Source: Sandaracinaceae bacterium
GTDB taxonomy: Bacteria > Myxococcota_A > Polyangia > Polyangiales > Sandaracinaceae
Direction of reading: 5' to 3'
Length of the DNA stretch: 43,154 bases
Assembly (NCBI GenBank): GCA_019694315.1
Contig: JAIBCE010000025.1
Coordinates: 1-43,154, forward strand
Shown: positions 33,548 to 41,069 of the stretch, one piece after another
Numbering within the stretch: position 1 is the stretch's first letter
Layout of the letters: each line of letters opens with the position of its first letter
The notes under the pieces: generated by a model
Told to the model about the DNA's origin: nothing
What the model saw: the letters and a program-made list of their open reading frames with translations, nothing else
Databases searched by the model: none
Translations under genes and position numbers: made by a program

Positions 33548-35518
33548 TCAGGTGCGGCGAGCTCCGTGAACGGGGCTCCATCGCAGCGTCCCGCGCTCGA
33601 AGCGCGCGACCTCTTCGGAGCCGCCCTCACCGGCCGCCACCGTGAGATCGGCCTGGAGGGCGCCGAGGTCGGAGCGCGGTCCGCCGAGCTGGAGCCAGTA
33701 CGCGTAGAGCGTGCCCCAGAGGCCTGCGACGGGCCGACCGGGGACGTCGAAGAGGGCGCCGCGCGTGAACGGCATCACGCGGGCGCGGCCGTCGGCGGTC
33801 GAGGCCGGCGCGCCCGAGGGCCACCCGAGCGGCGAGCGAGGCGCGCCACGCTCCATCCAGCTCGCGAGCAAGCGATCGCTCGTGCGGAGCGTGATGACGG
33901 GGCTGCCCGGCCACACGAACATGCCGCCGCCCGTGAAGCGCACGCTCACCCCGCGATACGCGCCCTCGGCCATCTCGTTCGCGCCGCCCTGCGGGGAGCC
34001 GTAGGGGCCCTGCGCGCCCTCGTCGTCGCGCCAGGCGCGATCGATCGCGTCGAGGAGGGTGCCAGAGGGTGAGCCCGGGAGAGCCCCAGTCTGGATGCCA
34101 GTCTGGATGCCAGTCTGGATGCCAGTCTGGATGCCAGTCTGGATGCCAGTCTGGATGCCAGTCTGGATGCCAGTCTGCATGCCAGCCTGTGTGCCAGTGG
34201 GCGGGGCTGGAGGTGGCGCAGCCGAGGAGGCAGCGGCGGCGAGGCCGATCGCGCCCGCGGCGGCGCCTGCCGTGGCGGCTCGGGTGGCGGCCGGCGCGCC
34301 CGCGACGGGTGCAGGTGCGGAGACGGCCTCTCGTGTGCTCGCGACACGGCGCGCGGCGTGCTCGTCGAGGCCGTCGTCCCACGCCATCGGCGCCATGCCG
34401 GGCGGGGGGGCGCCGTCGCCCTGCATGGCCGCGAGGATCTCGGTGGCTCGATCACGATCGACGGCGGTCCCTCCGTCGCGACCCTTCACGCGCTGCACGA
34501 CGCCAGGGGCGATGCCCGTGACGAGCCCGCCGACCAAGCCACCGAGGAGACCACTGCCAGTGAGCATCCCGACGGCGAGCTCGGTGCCGACGCCTGCGAT
34601 CTGTGCGCCTGCGCCCATGGCGCCTCCGCCTGGGCCGCCGCTCGGCTGCGCGTCGGGCATCTGCCGCGCGTCGGTGCGCTGCGACTCGTCGAAGTCGGTG
34701 CGGTCGGTCAGGCGCAGGGCCCACGCGTTGCGCGTCCACTCGCGATTCAGGAAGTAGTCGTACGGCAGATAGCCATAGCCGCCGTCACCCCAGTCGGTGC
34801 CCCACGAGTTGCGCAAGACGAAGAGCTGACGCGCGTCGTCGTAGCCGCACAGCAAGAGGGCGTGTCGGCCGTGTCGCGCGTCGTCGCGGTCGCGGTCGCC
34901 GATCATGGGCACGAGGCCGCTGCGCCCGACGCTCATGAACGACTCCGTGACGCGGGTGCCGAAGACGATGGGGAAACCACCCGCGAGACAGGCCTTCACG
35001 GCCCGTCGATCGATGGGCACCGACCACCAGTCCTTGAGCCGGAAGCGCGCGGCCTCGCGGTAGACGCGCTCGGGCGGCTGCACCGCGAAGAGGCGTCGAT
35101 CGTAGGGCCAGAGCTGCTCGAGCGGCGCACCGAGCTTGGCGAGGACGCGCACGCCATGGCTCACGGCGGCTCCGACGTCCTCGCGCACCGAGTCGTCCCA
35201 GAGCCGCTGGTTGAAGTAGATGAAGAGGCGGCTCACGTCGACGTGCTCGCCGGTCTCGCGGCGCACGAGGTACTCGAGCGCGCCTGCGAGCGCGTTGGAC
35301 GTGCAGCTCCCGAGCGCGCCCTGATCTTCGACGGGCGTCATCCACGCGCGGAGATCGACCGAGGCGGGCAGCGCGCTCTCGGCGAGGCGCGGCACGAAGG
35401 CGCGACGCTCCCAGTCGTCGTCGGGATCGTCACGGCAGGCGCCGAGCGCGATCTGACGACCGAGATAGTTCCCGAACTGGAGGCCGAGGGAGCGTCCGAG
35501 CGAGCTCGTGCCGTACAT
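33548..35518 (-). CDS. Papain-family (C1) peptidase with glycine-zipper, QTGI repeats and LGFP-like tail
   Basis: ATG 35518 gives 656 residues. The N-terminal half is a C1A peptidase: EDQGALGSCTSNALAG supplies oxyanion Gln66 and catalytic Cys72, GRHALLLCGYDD gives His219, and LRNSWGTDWGDGGYGY gives Asn237. There is no pro-domain and no signal peptide. A Gly-rich hydrophobic stretch (about 300-335, LLGGLVGGLVTGI) could insert into a membrane. Then comes a Pro/Ala linker, a QTGI tetrapeptide repeat encoded by a 12-bp tandem repeat, and a C-terminal LGFP-like region (MERGAPRSPLGWPSG, LGGPRSDLGALQ, FERGTLRWSP), a cell-surface or glycan-associated repeat in other bacteria. The substrate and route of export are unknown. 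It sits upstream of the repeat array on its coding strand. Confidence 0.9.
   Translation of the reverse strand: MYGTSSLGRSLGLQFGNYLGRQIALGACRDDPDDDWERRAFVPRLAESALPASVDLRAWMTPVEDQGALGSCTSNALAGALEYLVRRETGEHVDVSRLFIYFNQRLWDDSVREDVGAAVSHGVRVLAKLGAPLEQLWPYDRRLFAVQPPERVYREAARFRLKDWWSVPIDRRAVKACLAGGFPIVFGTRVTESFMSVGRSGLVPMIGDRDRDDARHGRHALLLCGYDDARQLFVLRNSWGTDWGDGGYGYLPYDYFLNREWTRNAWALRLTDRTDFDESQRTDARQMPDAQPSGGPGGGAMGAGAQIAGVGTELAVGMLTGSGLLGGLVGGLVTGIAPGVVQRVKGRDGGTAVDRDRATEILAAMQGDGAPPPGMAPMAWDDGLDEHAARRVASTREAVSAPAPVAGAPAATRAATAGAAAGAIGLAAAASSAAPPPAPPTGTQAGMQTGIQTGIQTGIQTGIQTGIQTGIQTGIQTGALPGSPSGTLLDAIDRAWRDDEGAQGPYGSPQGGANEMAEGAYRGVSVRFTGGGMFVWPGSPVITLRTSDRLLASWMERGAPRSPLGWPSGAPASTADGRARVMPFTRGALFDVPGRPVAGLWGTLYAYWLQLGGPRSDLGALQADLTVAAGEGGSEEVARFERGTLRWSPVHGARRT
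34086..34193. repeat. 12-bp tandem repeat encoding QTGI
   Basis: Seven perfect copies of ccagtctggatg (34086-34169) are followed by two variants (ccagtctgcatg, ccagcctgtgtg). Read on the minus strand they encode repeated QTGI. The core gatgccagtctgg is the same as the 15-bp repeat at 1985-2074, which lies in an unrelated gene on the other strand. Confidence 0.95.
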
Positions 35519-35572
35519 GCGCGCGACGTTACACGAAGGGCGCCGCGTGCGGCGGCATGGGCCCGCCCGCGC

Positions 35573-35839
35573 TCACTGCAGCTCGGGGCCCTCGTCGATG
35601 GGGCCGAAGGCCTCCTCGTGGCGCGCGAGCGTGTCGCCGAGCACGCGGTGGAAGCGCTTGGCGTGGATGGGCGACATCAGGATGCGCGAGAGCAGCCAGC
35701 CGGTGCGGCCGTGCACGAAGGCGAAGTCGAACGAGAAGGCGTCGGTCGTGCTGCCGACCTGCGCGAGGTTCGAGAATCGACCCTTGGCGACCTCGTCTTC
35801 GGCCTTGATGGTGATCTCGGGAGGCTGTCGGTCGGTCAT
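35573..35839 (-). CDS. DUF3467 family protein
   Basis: ATG 35839 gives 88 residues; an upstream start would add 39 low-complexity residues. The pattern FSNLAQVGSTTDAFSFDFAF, ILMSPIHAKRFHRVL and AFGPIDEG matches DUF3467, a short uncharacterised domain. It lies 58 bp downstream of the Rsm22-like gene and 54 bp upstream of the papain-like gene, all on the minus strand, so it may share their transcript. Function unknown. Confidence 0.85.
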   Translation of the reverse strand: MTDRQPPEITIKAEDEVAKGRFSNLAQVGSTTDAFSFDFAFVHGRTGWLLSRILMSPIHAKRFHRVLGDTLARHEEAFGPIDEGPELQ

Positions 35840-35897
35840 GGGCGCACCGTCGCACGTGCGGCGACGGCGCGCATGTCGCGCCTTGCGCGGGCCTCGC

Positions 35898-37073
35898 TCA
35901 CTCGGGCGTGATCGTGAGATCGCGGCCGTGTCGTGCGCGATCGCCGACCGGCGCACGATCCGCCACCACGCGTGCGCCGCGGTGCAGCGACTCGGGTGGC
36001 GCGCCGTCGCGCGTCATCCAGTCGAGGCGCGTGAGGCCGCGCTCGTGACAGAGGTGGAGCTCGACCTTGCCCTTGCTGGCGATCGGGCCACCGACGATCG
36101 TGGCGGCCCGGGGCGTGGGTGGGCGCGGCGGCGCGTTGCGCACGGCGAGCGTCGCGTACGAGAGCCCCTCGAAGCGCAGGCCCGCCTCGCGCGCGAGCTC
36201 GGCGAGGGGCTCGGGCAGTGCGAGCGGTAGCTCCGCGTGACACCAGTCGCGATCGCGCGAGAGGAGCGGGCACTTGGCGCGGTGCGCGCACGGAAACGGC
36301 ACGTCGAGCGCGCCCTCGATCAGACGATCTCGCAGCGTCTGGAGCACACGCGTCGGCGTGCGGAGCGCGGGCTCGAGGAGGACGAACGAGGCCTCGGGGG
36401 CGAGCGCCCTCGTGACGCGCGTGAGCCAGCGCTCGAGGAGCTCGAGGCGATCGGGATCGTCGGGCGCGCGCGGGGCGCCGCTCGGCCCGCTGCCGTGCGT
36501 GGTGAAGAGCTCGTTCATCACGAAGCCCGCGAGGGCGAGGCCACGGCCGCGCACCAGGATCGACGGATCCGTGATCGCGACCGAGCCGACGATGGGCTCG
36601 AGCTCGATCGGCACGGCCTCGCTGCGGAGTCGGCCACCGCGCGTCTCGCGGGCGAGCGCGTCGAGCACGTCGAGGGCCTGGGGGTCGTCGTCGATGGCCG
36701 TGACGTGCACCGCGTCCGCGAGATCGAGGCGCTTGGCGAGGCGCGCGAGCCCCAGCGTGGTCGCGCCATAGCCAGCGCCGAGGTCCACGACGCTCCACGT
36801 GCGCTCTCGCGGCAGGAGACCGTGTGCGGCGAGAAACGAGAGGGGACCCTCGATCTTGGGCAGATCTCGCGGGAGGAAGAAGCGCACGCGGGCCGCCCGC
36901 GGGCCGCCCGCGAGGTGCAGGGCGTGTCGCTCGCGGGTGTAGAGTTCCGAGAGCGCGCGGATCTCGGACACGAGCGGCGCGCCCTTGCGATCGGCGGGGC
37001 CGAGCACGCGACGTGCAACGTGATCGATGGCGTCGAGCCAGTCGCCCGTGAGAGGATTCACCCGAGGCAGCAT
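35898..37073 (-). CDS. Rsm22/METTL17-like methyltransferase-fold protein
   Basis: ATG 37073 gives 391 residues; the longest frame adds 38 upstream residues overlapping the divergent gene. A SAM-binding motif is present (VVDLGAGYGATTLGLA, 96-111), with acidic IDDD near 128. The C-terminal part holds the family cysteines, CAHRAKC and DWCHAEL plus a late LHLCHERG, at residues 262, 268, 278 and 342. In the mitochondrial relative METTL17 an equivalent four-Cys set binds an iron-sulfur cluster. Rsm22-family proteins act on small ribosomal subunit assembly. The same function here is inferred from family, not shown. It is divergent from the TPR gene at 37147. Confidence 0.9.
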   Translation of the reverse strand: MLPRVNPLTGDWLDAIDHVARRVLGPADRKGAPLVSEIRALSELYTRERHALHLAGGPRAARVRFFLPRDLPKIEGPLSFLAAHGLLPRERTWSVVDLGAGYGATTLGLARLAKRLDLADAVHVTAIDDDPQALDVLDALARETRGGRLRSEAVPIELEPIVGSVAITDPSILVRGRGLALAGFVMNELFTTHGSGPSGAPRAPDDPDRLELLERWLTRVTRALAPEASFVLLEPALRTPTRVLQTLRDRLIEGALDVPFPCAHRAKCPLLSRDRDWCHAELPLALPEPLAELAREAGLRFEGLSYATLAVRNAPPRPPTPRAATIVGGPIASKGKVELHLCHERGLTRLDWMTRDGAPPESLHRGARVVADRAPVGDRARHGRDLTITPE

Positions 37074-37146
37074 GTCGAGAGCGTTGCATCCCGGTCGCGT
37101 CCCGTCTCGTCCCGGGGTCTTCGGGAGGTTCCGAACACGCGCGGGC

Positions 37147-38016
37147 ATGCTGGGCGCGCTCGTGCTGGGCCCGCTCGTGCTGGGCACGCTCGTGCTCGCG
37201 CTGTCACTGGCGCTCTCGAGTGGTGCTCGCGCGCAGGCCGACGGAAACGACGCGGAGGCTCGGCGCCTCTACACCGAGGCGCGCGCTGCGTTCGAGGCGG
37301 GCGATTTCGAGGGGGCCGTGCGCGAATTCCGCCGCGCGTACCTGCTCTCGCCGCGCCCCGCGCTGCTCTACAACATCGGACAGGCCGAGCTCCGCATCGG
37401 TCACGACGGGCTCGGCCTCGAGGCGTTCGAGGCCTTCCTCCGGCAGGCTCCGGCCGACGATCCGCGGCGCAGCGAGGTGGAGGAGCGCATCCGCATGCTG
37501 CGCTCGATGGGCGTGCGCCCGGCGACGCAGGCGGAGGCAGAGCAGGCGCAGCGCGCCGTGAGCGAGACGGCCACGGAGTCGACGACGACCGCGGAGACGG
37601 GCGCGACGACGTCGACGACCGAGAGCGTCGACGAGACGAGCCGCGACACCTCGACGACCGCGACGACCCTCGCGGAGCCTCACGACGGTGGCGGCGGAAG
37701 TGGCGTGGCGCCGTGGATCGTGCTGGGCGGCGGGGGCGCGCTGCTCGTGGCGGGCGCGGTGCTGGTGGGCGTCGCCGTGAGCGACGCGGGCCGCGTGACG
37801 GGCGCCTCGACGAGCCTCGATTGGTCGAGCCTCGAGGGCACGGCCTCGGGCGCACAGACGATGTGGGGAGTCGGGCTCGCGCTCCTCGGCGTGGGCGCCG
37901 CTGCCGTCGCGGGTGGTCTCGTCTGGGGGCTGCTCGATGGCGGTGCGTCCCCATCGAGATCGAGCGCGCGGCTGCGATGGACGGGAAGCACGCTCTTCGT
38001 GGAGGGAACGCTGTGA
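37147..38016 (+). CDS. Exported TPR protein with C-terminal membrane hairpin (module A)
   Basis: ATG 37147 opens a signal peptide (MLGALVLGPLVLGTLVLALSLALSSGARAQA); ATG 37072 would overlap the divergent gene's start, so the shorter form (289 residues) is preferred although no clear ribosome binding site is seen. A TPR-like pair (about 33-110: ARRLYTEARAAFEAGDFEGA, LLYNIGQAELRIG) is followed by a Thr/Glu-rich linker (about 130-175) and two hydrophobic helices (about 183-205 and 235-260). The stop overlaps the lipoprotein GTG by 4 nt (GTGA). The gene and its downstream partner are duplicated at 40164-43154, with TPR and C-terminal regions highly similar and linkers divergent. Likely a periplasmic TPR domain tethered to the inner membrane (inference). 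Confidence 0.88.
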   Translation: MLGALVLGPLVLGTLVLALSLALSSGARAQADGNDAEARRLYTEARAAFEAGDFEGAVREFRRAYLLSPRPALLYNIGQAELRIGHDGLGLEAFEAFLRQAPADDPRRSEVEERIRMLRSMGVRPATQAEAEQAQRAVSETATESTTTAETGATTSTTESVDETSRDTSTTATTLAEPHDGGGGSGVAPWIVLGGGGALLVAGAVLVGVAVSDAGRVTGASTSLDWSSLEGTASGAQTMWGVGLALLGVGAAAVAGGLVWGLLDGGASPSRSSARLRWTGSTLFVEGTL

Positions 38017-40118
38017 GGCGCGCGCTACACACGCTCCTGACCCTCCTCGCGCTCTCGTCGAGCGCCTGCCTCTCCGTCGAGCCTCCGGAGGGCATTGGCT
38101 GCTCGGATGGGCGCTGTCCGGTGGGCTGGTACTGCCACTCGGACATGCGCTGTCGGCGCACGCCCGAGACACCGCATGATGGCGGTCCGGATGCGGCGAT
38201 CGATGCGGGACCGGTCGATGCGTACGTGCTCGATGCGCCCGCGGATGCGCGCGACGGGGCCCTCGATGCGCCGTTCTCGCTCGACGCCTCCGAGCTCGAC
38301 GCCGCGCTCGACGTGGACGGTGGTCTCGACGGCGGCCCGGCCTCCCCTGATGCGCCCGATCTCGATGCGACGAGCCTCGATGCGACGAGCCTCGATGCGA
38401 CGAGCCTCGATGCGGCGAGCCTCGACGCGGCGTCTGCTCCGGACGCGGTGGTCGACCTCGACGCGTGGGCGCCCGATGCGTTCTCGCCCGACGCGTGGGT
38501 GCCTGTGGATGCGTACGGTCCCGACGCTGGCTGCGTGAGCGCGGCGAGCTGTCCCGAGCCGCCGTACGCCCACATGGTCGCCTCGTGCGTGAGCGGCACG
38601 TGCGGCTTCACATGCGCGACTGGCTACCACGACCTCGACGGCTCGCTCTCGAACGGGTGCGAGTACGCGTGCGTGCCCACGATGGCGCCGGGAAGCGATC
38701 CGCCGAACGGAACCGACGACGACTGCGACGGCGCCGATGGCGTGATCGGCGGGACGATCTACGTGAGCCCCGATGGTCTCACGGGGGGTAACGGCCTCAG
38801 TCCGGCGACGGCGGTGACGCTCGAGCGTGCGTTCGTCGTGGCGACGCTCGCGGGGACGCCTCGCATCTTGCTCCTCCAGTCGGGCACGTACGCGACCACC
38901 GCGGCGCTCGTCGCGCCGAGCGGCGTGCGGCTCTTCGGTCGCTACGACATGACCTACCGCGCTCGAAGCGCACGGACGCTCGTGAGCTCGTCGACGCCGC
39001 GCACGCTTCTCCTCGGCAGCGGCGTCACGTTCGCGGCCGACGGCGTGGACTTCCGCTCTGGCAACAACACGGCGGCCGGCGGATACACCGCGACGATCTT
39101 CGCCACCGCGGCGACGCTCTCGCTCACCGACTGCCGCGTCACGGCGGGCCTCGGGGGCGACGGCACGGATGGAGGCCCCGGCCTCGATCGCTCGGGCGGC
39201 ACGGCTGCATCGGGCGAGGCCGGCGGCCCTGGAACGTGGGCCACGAGCGCAGGCGTCGGCGCCGGTGTTGGCCCAGGATCCGGCGGAAACGGGGCGCTCT
39301 ACAGCTCGAGCGGGTGTGTGTCCGGTGGCGCCGGGCAGGGCTCGGGGTGCGCGTCGGGCGTGTCAGGCGGGGCGTGCACCGACGCGATGTGCACGTGCAT
39401 GACCACCAACACGTTCGCGATGACCGATGGCGCACCCGGTCGCGCTGGCTGCGCAGGCTCGCAGGGCAGCCATGGGTTGGGCGCGTCGGCCCCAGGCTCG
39501 CTCACGGCGGCGGGCTGGTCGCCGGCGGCGCCCGCCTTCAACGGTGGGACGGGGACGGTCGGGGACCGTGGCGGCGGGGGCGGCGGGGGAGCTGGAGCGC
39601 ACTGCATGAACTACGGCGCGCCCGACGGCGCTGCAGGCGGCGGTGGCGGTCAGGGTGGTGCGGGCGGCGCAGGCGGTGGTGGTGGCTCGGGCGGTCAGAG
39701 CGGCGGTGCGTCCATCGCGATCCTCGCGTTCGACTCCACCGTGCAGCTCTCTGGCGGCGTCGTGGCCACGATGGGCGGTGGAGCGGGCGGCGACGGTGGC
39801 GCGGCGGGTCGAGGGCAGCTCGGTGGCCCGGGCGGCGCAGGCGGTGATGGCGGCGAGGTGGCGATCGGCTGCGGAGGTCCGACCTACGTGCGCGGCGGGC
39901 GGGGCGGTGCGGGTGGCGCGGGCGGGGAGGGCGGCGCCGGAGGTTGCGGCGGCGGTGGTGCAGGTGGACCATCCATCGGCGTGGCGATGAACGCCACGAG
40001 CCTGCTCACGGGGTCCACCACCTATGCCATCGGACTCTCGGGAAACGGGGGCACTTCGTGCGGCCCGATGGCCAGTCAAGGCGGCGCGCTCACGGCCTCT
40101 TCGTCCTACACGTTCTGA
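38013..40118 (+). CDS. Asp-Ala/beta-helix/Gly-rich lipoprotein (module A)
   Basis: GTG 38013 has ribosome binding site GGAGGGA at 38001-38007 and overlaps the TPR stop by 4 nt; it opens a lipoprotein signal with lipobox SSAC. The 701-residue protein has a short Cys knot (GRCPVGWYCHSDMRC), a long Asp-Ala linker (about 50-165, including LDATS x3), a second Cys-rich region (CGFTCATGYHDLDGS) and a right-handed beta-helix-like part beginning IYVSPDGLTGGNGLSP. The end is Gly-rich with many GGAGG stretches. The lipoprotein could be anchored in the outer membrane with the linker as spacer (inference). The same order of parts occurs in the next module. Confidence 0.9.
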   Translation: MRRALHTLLTLLALSSSACLSVEPPEGIGCSDGRCPVGWYCHSDMRCRRTPETPHDGGPDAAIDAGPVDAYVLDAPADARDGALDAPFSLDASELDAALDVDGGLDGGPASPDAPDLDATSLDATSLDATSLDAASLDAASAPDAVVDLDAWAPDAFSPDAWVPVDAYGPDAGCVSAASCPEPPYAHMVASCVSGTCGFTCATGYHDLDGSLSNGCEYACVPTMAPGSDPPNGTDDDCDGADGVIGGTIYVSPDGLTGGNGLSPATAVTLERAFVVATLAGTPRILLLQSGTYATTAALVAPSGVRLFGRYDMTYRARSARTLVSSSTPRTLLLGSGVTFAADGVDFRSGNNTAAGGYTATIFATAATLSLTDCRVTAGLGGDGTDGGPGLDRSGGTAASGEAGGPGTWATSAGVGAGVGPGSGGNGALYSSSGCVSGGAGQGSGCASGVSGGACTDAMCTCMTTNTFAMTDGAPGRAGCAGSQGSHGLGASAPGSLTAAGWSPAAPAFNGGTGTVGDRGGGGGGGAGAHCMNYGAPDGAAGGGGGQGGAGGAGGGGGSGGQSGGASIAILAFDSTVQLSGGVVATMGGGAGGDGGAAGRGQLGGPGGAGGDGGEVAIGCGGPTYVRGGRGGAGGAGGEGGAGGCGGGGAGGPSIGVAMNATSLLTGSTTYAIGLSGNGGTSCGPMASQGGALTASSSYTF
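38361..38420 (+). repeat. 15-bp tandem repeat encoding LDATS
   Basis: Three perfect copies of ctcgatgcgacgagc (38361-38405) and one variant (ctcgatgcggcgagc) encode LDATS x3 and LDAAS within the Asp-Ala linker. The DNA unit differs from that of the RCC1 gene although the peptide pattern is similar, so Asp-Ala linkers expand independently. Confidence 0.9.
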
Positions 40119-40163
40119 GTCCGTTCATTCGATGTCCGGCTCGATTCGTAGTACCGTTCGGGC

Positions 40164-41069
40164 ATGTGGAGGGCTGTCTTCGTTCCGCTCGGCTTTGCAG
40201 CCGTGCTCGCTCTTGGCTTCGTCACCTCGCCCCGCGTCGCACACGCTCAGAGCGACGCGAGCAGCGACACCGAAGCGCGCCAGTACTACACGCAAGCGCG
40301 AACGGCCTACGAGGCCGGCGACTTCGAGACTGCGGTGCGGGCGTTCCGTCGCGCCTACCTGCTCTCGCCGCGCTACCCGCTGCTCTACAACATCGGGCAA
40401 GCCGAGATGCGAGCAGGCCATGACGCGCTCGCCCTCGAGGCCTTCGAGGCCTTCCTGAGGCAGGCGCCCGCCGACGACGAGCACCGTGGCGAGGTCGAAG
40501 AGCGCGCGCGCATGCTGCGCTCGATGGGCGTGCAGGCGGCCAGCCAGGCCGAGGCCGCGCAGGCGCAGCAGCAAGCGGGCGGCACGGGCACCGAGGCCGG
40601 CACGGGCACGGGCACCGAGGCCGGCACGGGCACGGGCACCGAGGCCGGCACGGGGACGGGCACGGGCACCGAGGCCGGCACGGGCACTGGCACGGGCACG
40701 GGCACTGGCACGGGCACTGGCACGGGCACGCCGACGGACTCGGGCCCCGGCATCGCGCCCTGGATCGTCGTCGGCGCGGGTGGCGCCGTCCTCGTGGTGG
40801 GCGCGGTGTTGATGGGCGTGGCGGCCGGCGATGCGGGCCGCGTGACCAACCCGATGGACGGCTCGAGCTGGTCCGACCTGAGCGGCGTGGCCAGCGGCGC
40901 CCAGACCATGTGGGGCGTCGGCATCGCCATGCTCGGCGTGGGCATCGCGGCCGCAGGCGCCGGCCTCGTCTGGGCGCTCCTTCCTTCGGGTGACGGGGCG
41001 TCGGGAGCGCGCGCGAGCGCGCGGCTCCGCCTCTCGCCCAGCAGCATCTTCGTCGAAGGGGAATTCTGA
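40164..41069 (+). CDS. Exported TPR protein with C-terminal membrane hairpin (module B)
   Basis: ATG 40164 opens a signal peptide ending AHAQ; 301 residues. It is a clear paralogue of the gene at 37147: ARQYYTQARTAYEAGDFETA, YLLSPRYPLLYNIGQAEMRAG, FEAFLRQAPADD, and at the end GVASGAQTMWGVG followed by a short beta-rich tail ending IFVEGEF. The linker is replaced by a pure Gly-Thr-Glu-Ala repeat (about 140-190). Two hydrophobic helices lie at about 199-220 and 250-275. The stop TGA overlaps the next ATG by one base (TGATG). The conserved tail (SARLR-x-S/T-x2-FVEG) in both copies suggests a functional interaction, perhaps with the cognate lipoprotein (inference). Confidence 0.9.
   Translation: MWRAVFVPLGFAAVLALGFVTSPRVAHAQSDASSDTEARQYYTQARTAYEAGDFETAVRAFRRAYLLSPRYPLLYNIGQAEMRAGHDALALEAFEAFLRQAPADDEHRGEVEERARMLRSMGVQAASQAEAAQAQQQAGGTGTEAGTGTGTEAGTGTGTEAGTGTGTGTEAGTGTGTGTGTGTGTGTGTPTDSGPGIAPWIVVGAGGAVLVVGAVLMGVAAGDAGRVTNPMDGSSWSDLSGVASGAQTMWGVGIAMLGVGIAAAGAGLVWALLPSGDGASGARASARLRLSPSSIFVEGEF
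40581..40730 (+). repeat. Gly-Thr repeat tract
   Basis: Hexanucleotide units ggcacg/ggcact, ordered into larger ggcacgggcaccgaggcc blocks, encode GTGTEAGTGT-type sequence in the linker of the second TPR protein. The paralogue at 37147 has an unrelated Thr/Glu linker here. Confidence 0.9.

Noticed and set aside
31678..33645. Several overlapping ORFs of 60-230 residues on both strands across the repeat array
   Set aside because: Unit lengths (152, 154, 155, 166 bp) shift frame from unit to unit, frames are open on both strands because of high GC, and no start has a ribosome binding site shared across units.
36237..38012. 5' extension of the lipoprotein frame upstream of 38013
   Set aside because: The upstream residues are Arg/Gly/Ala-rich and antisense to the Rsm22-like gene; the GTG at 38013 has a ribosome binding site and a lipobox follows it.
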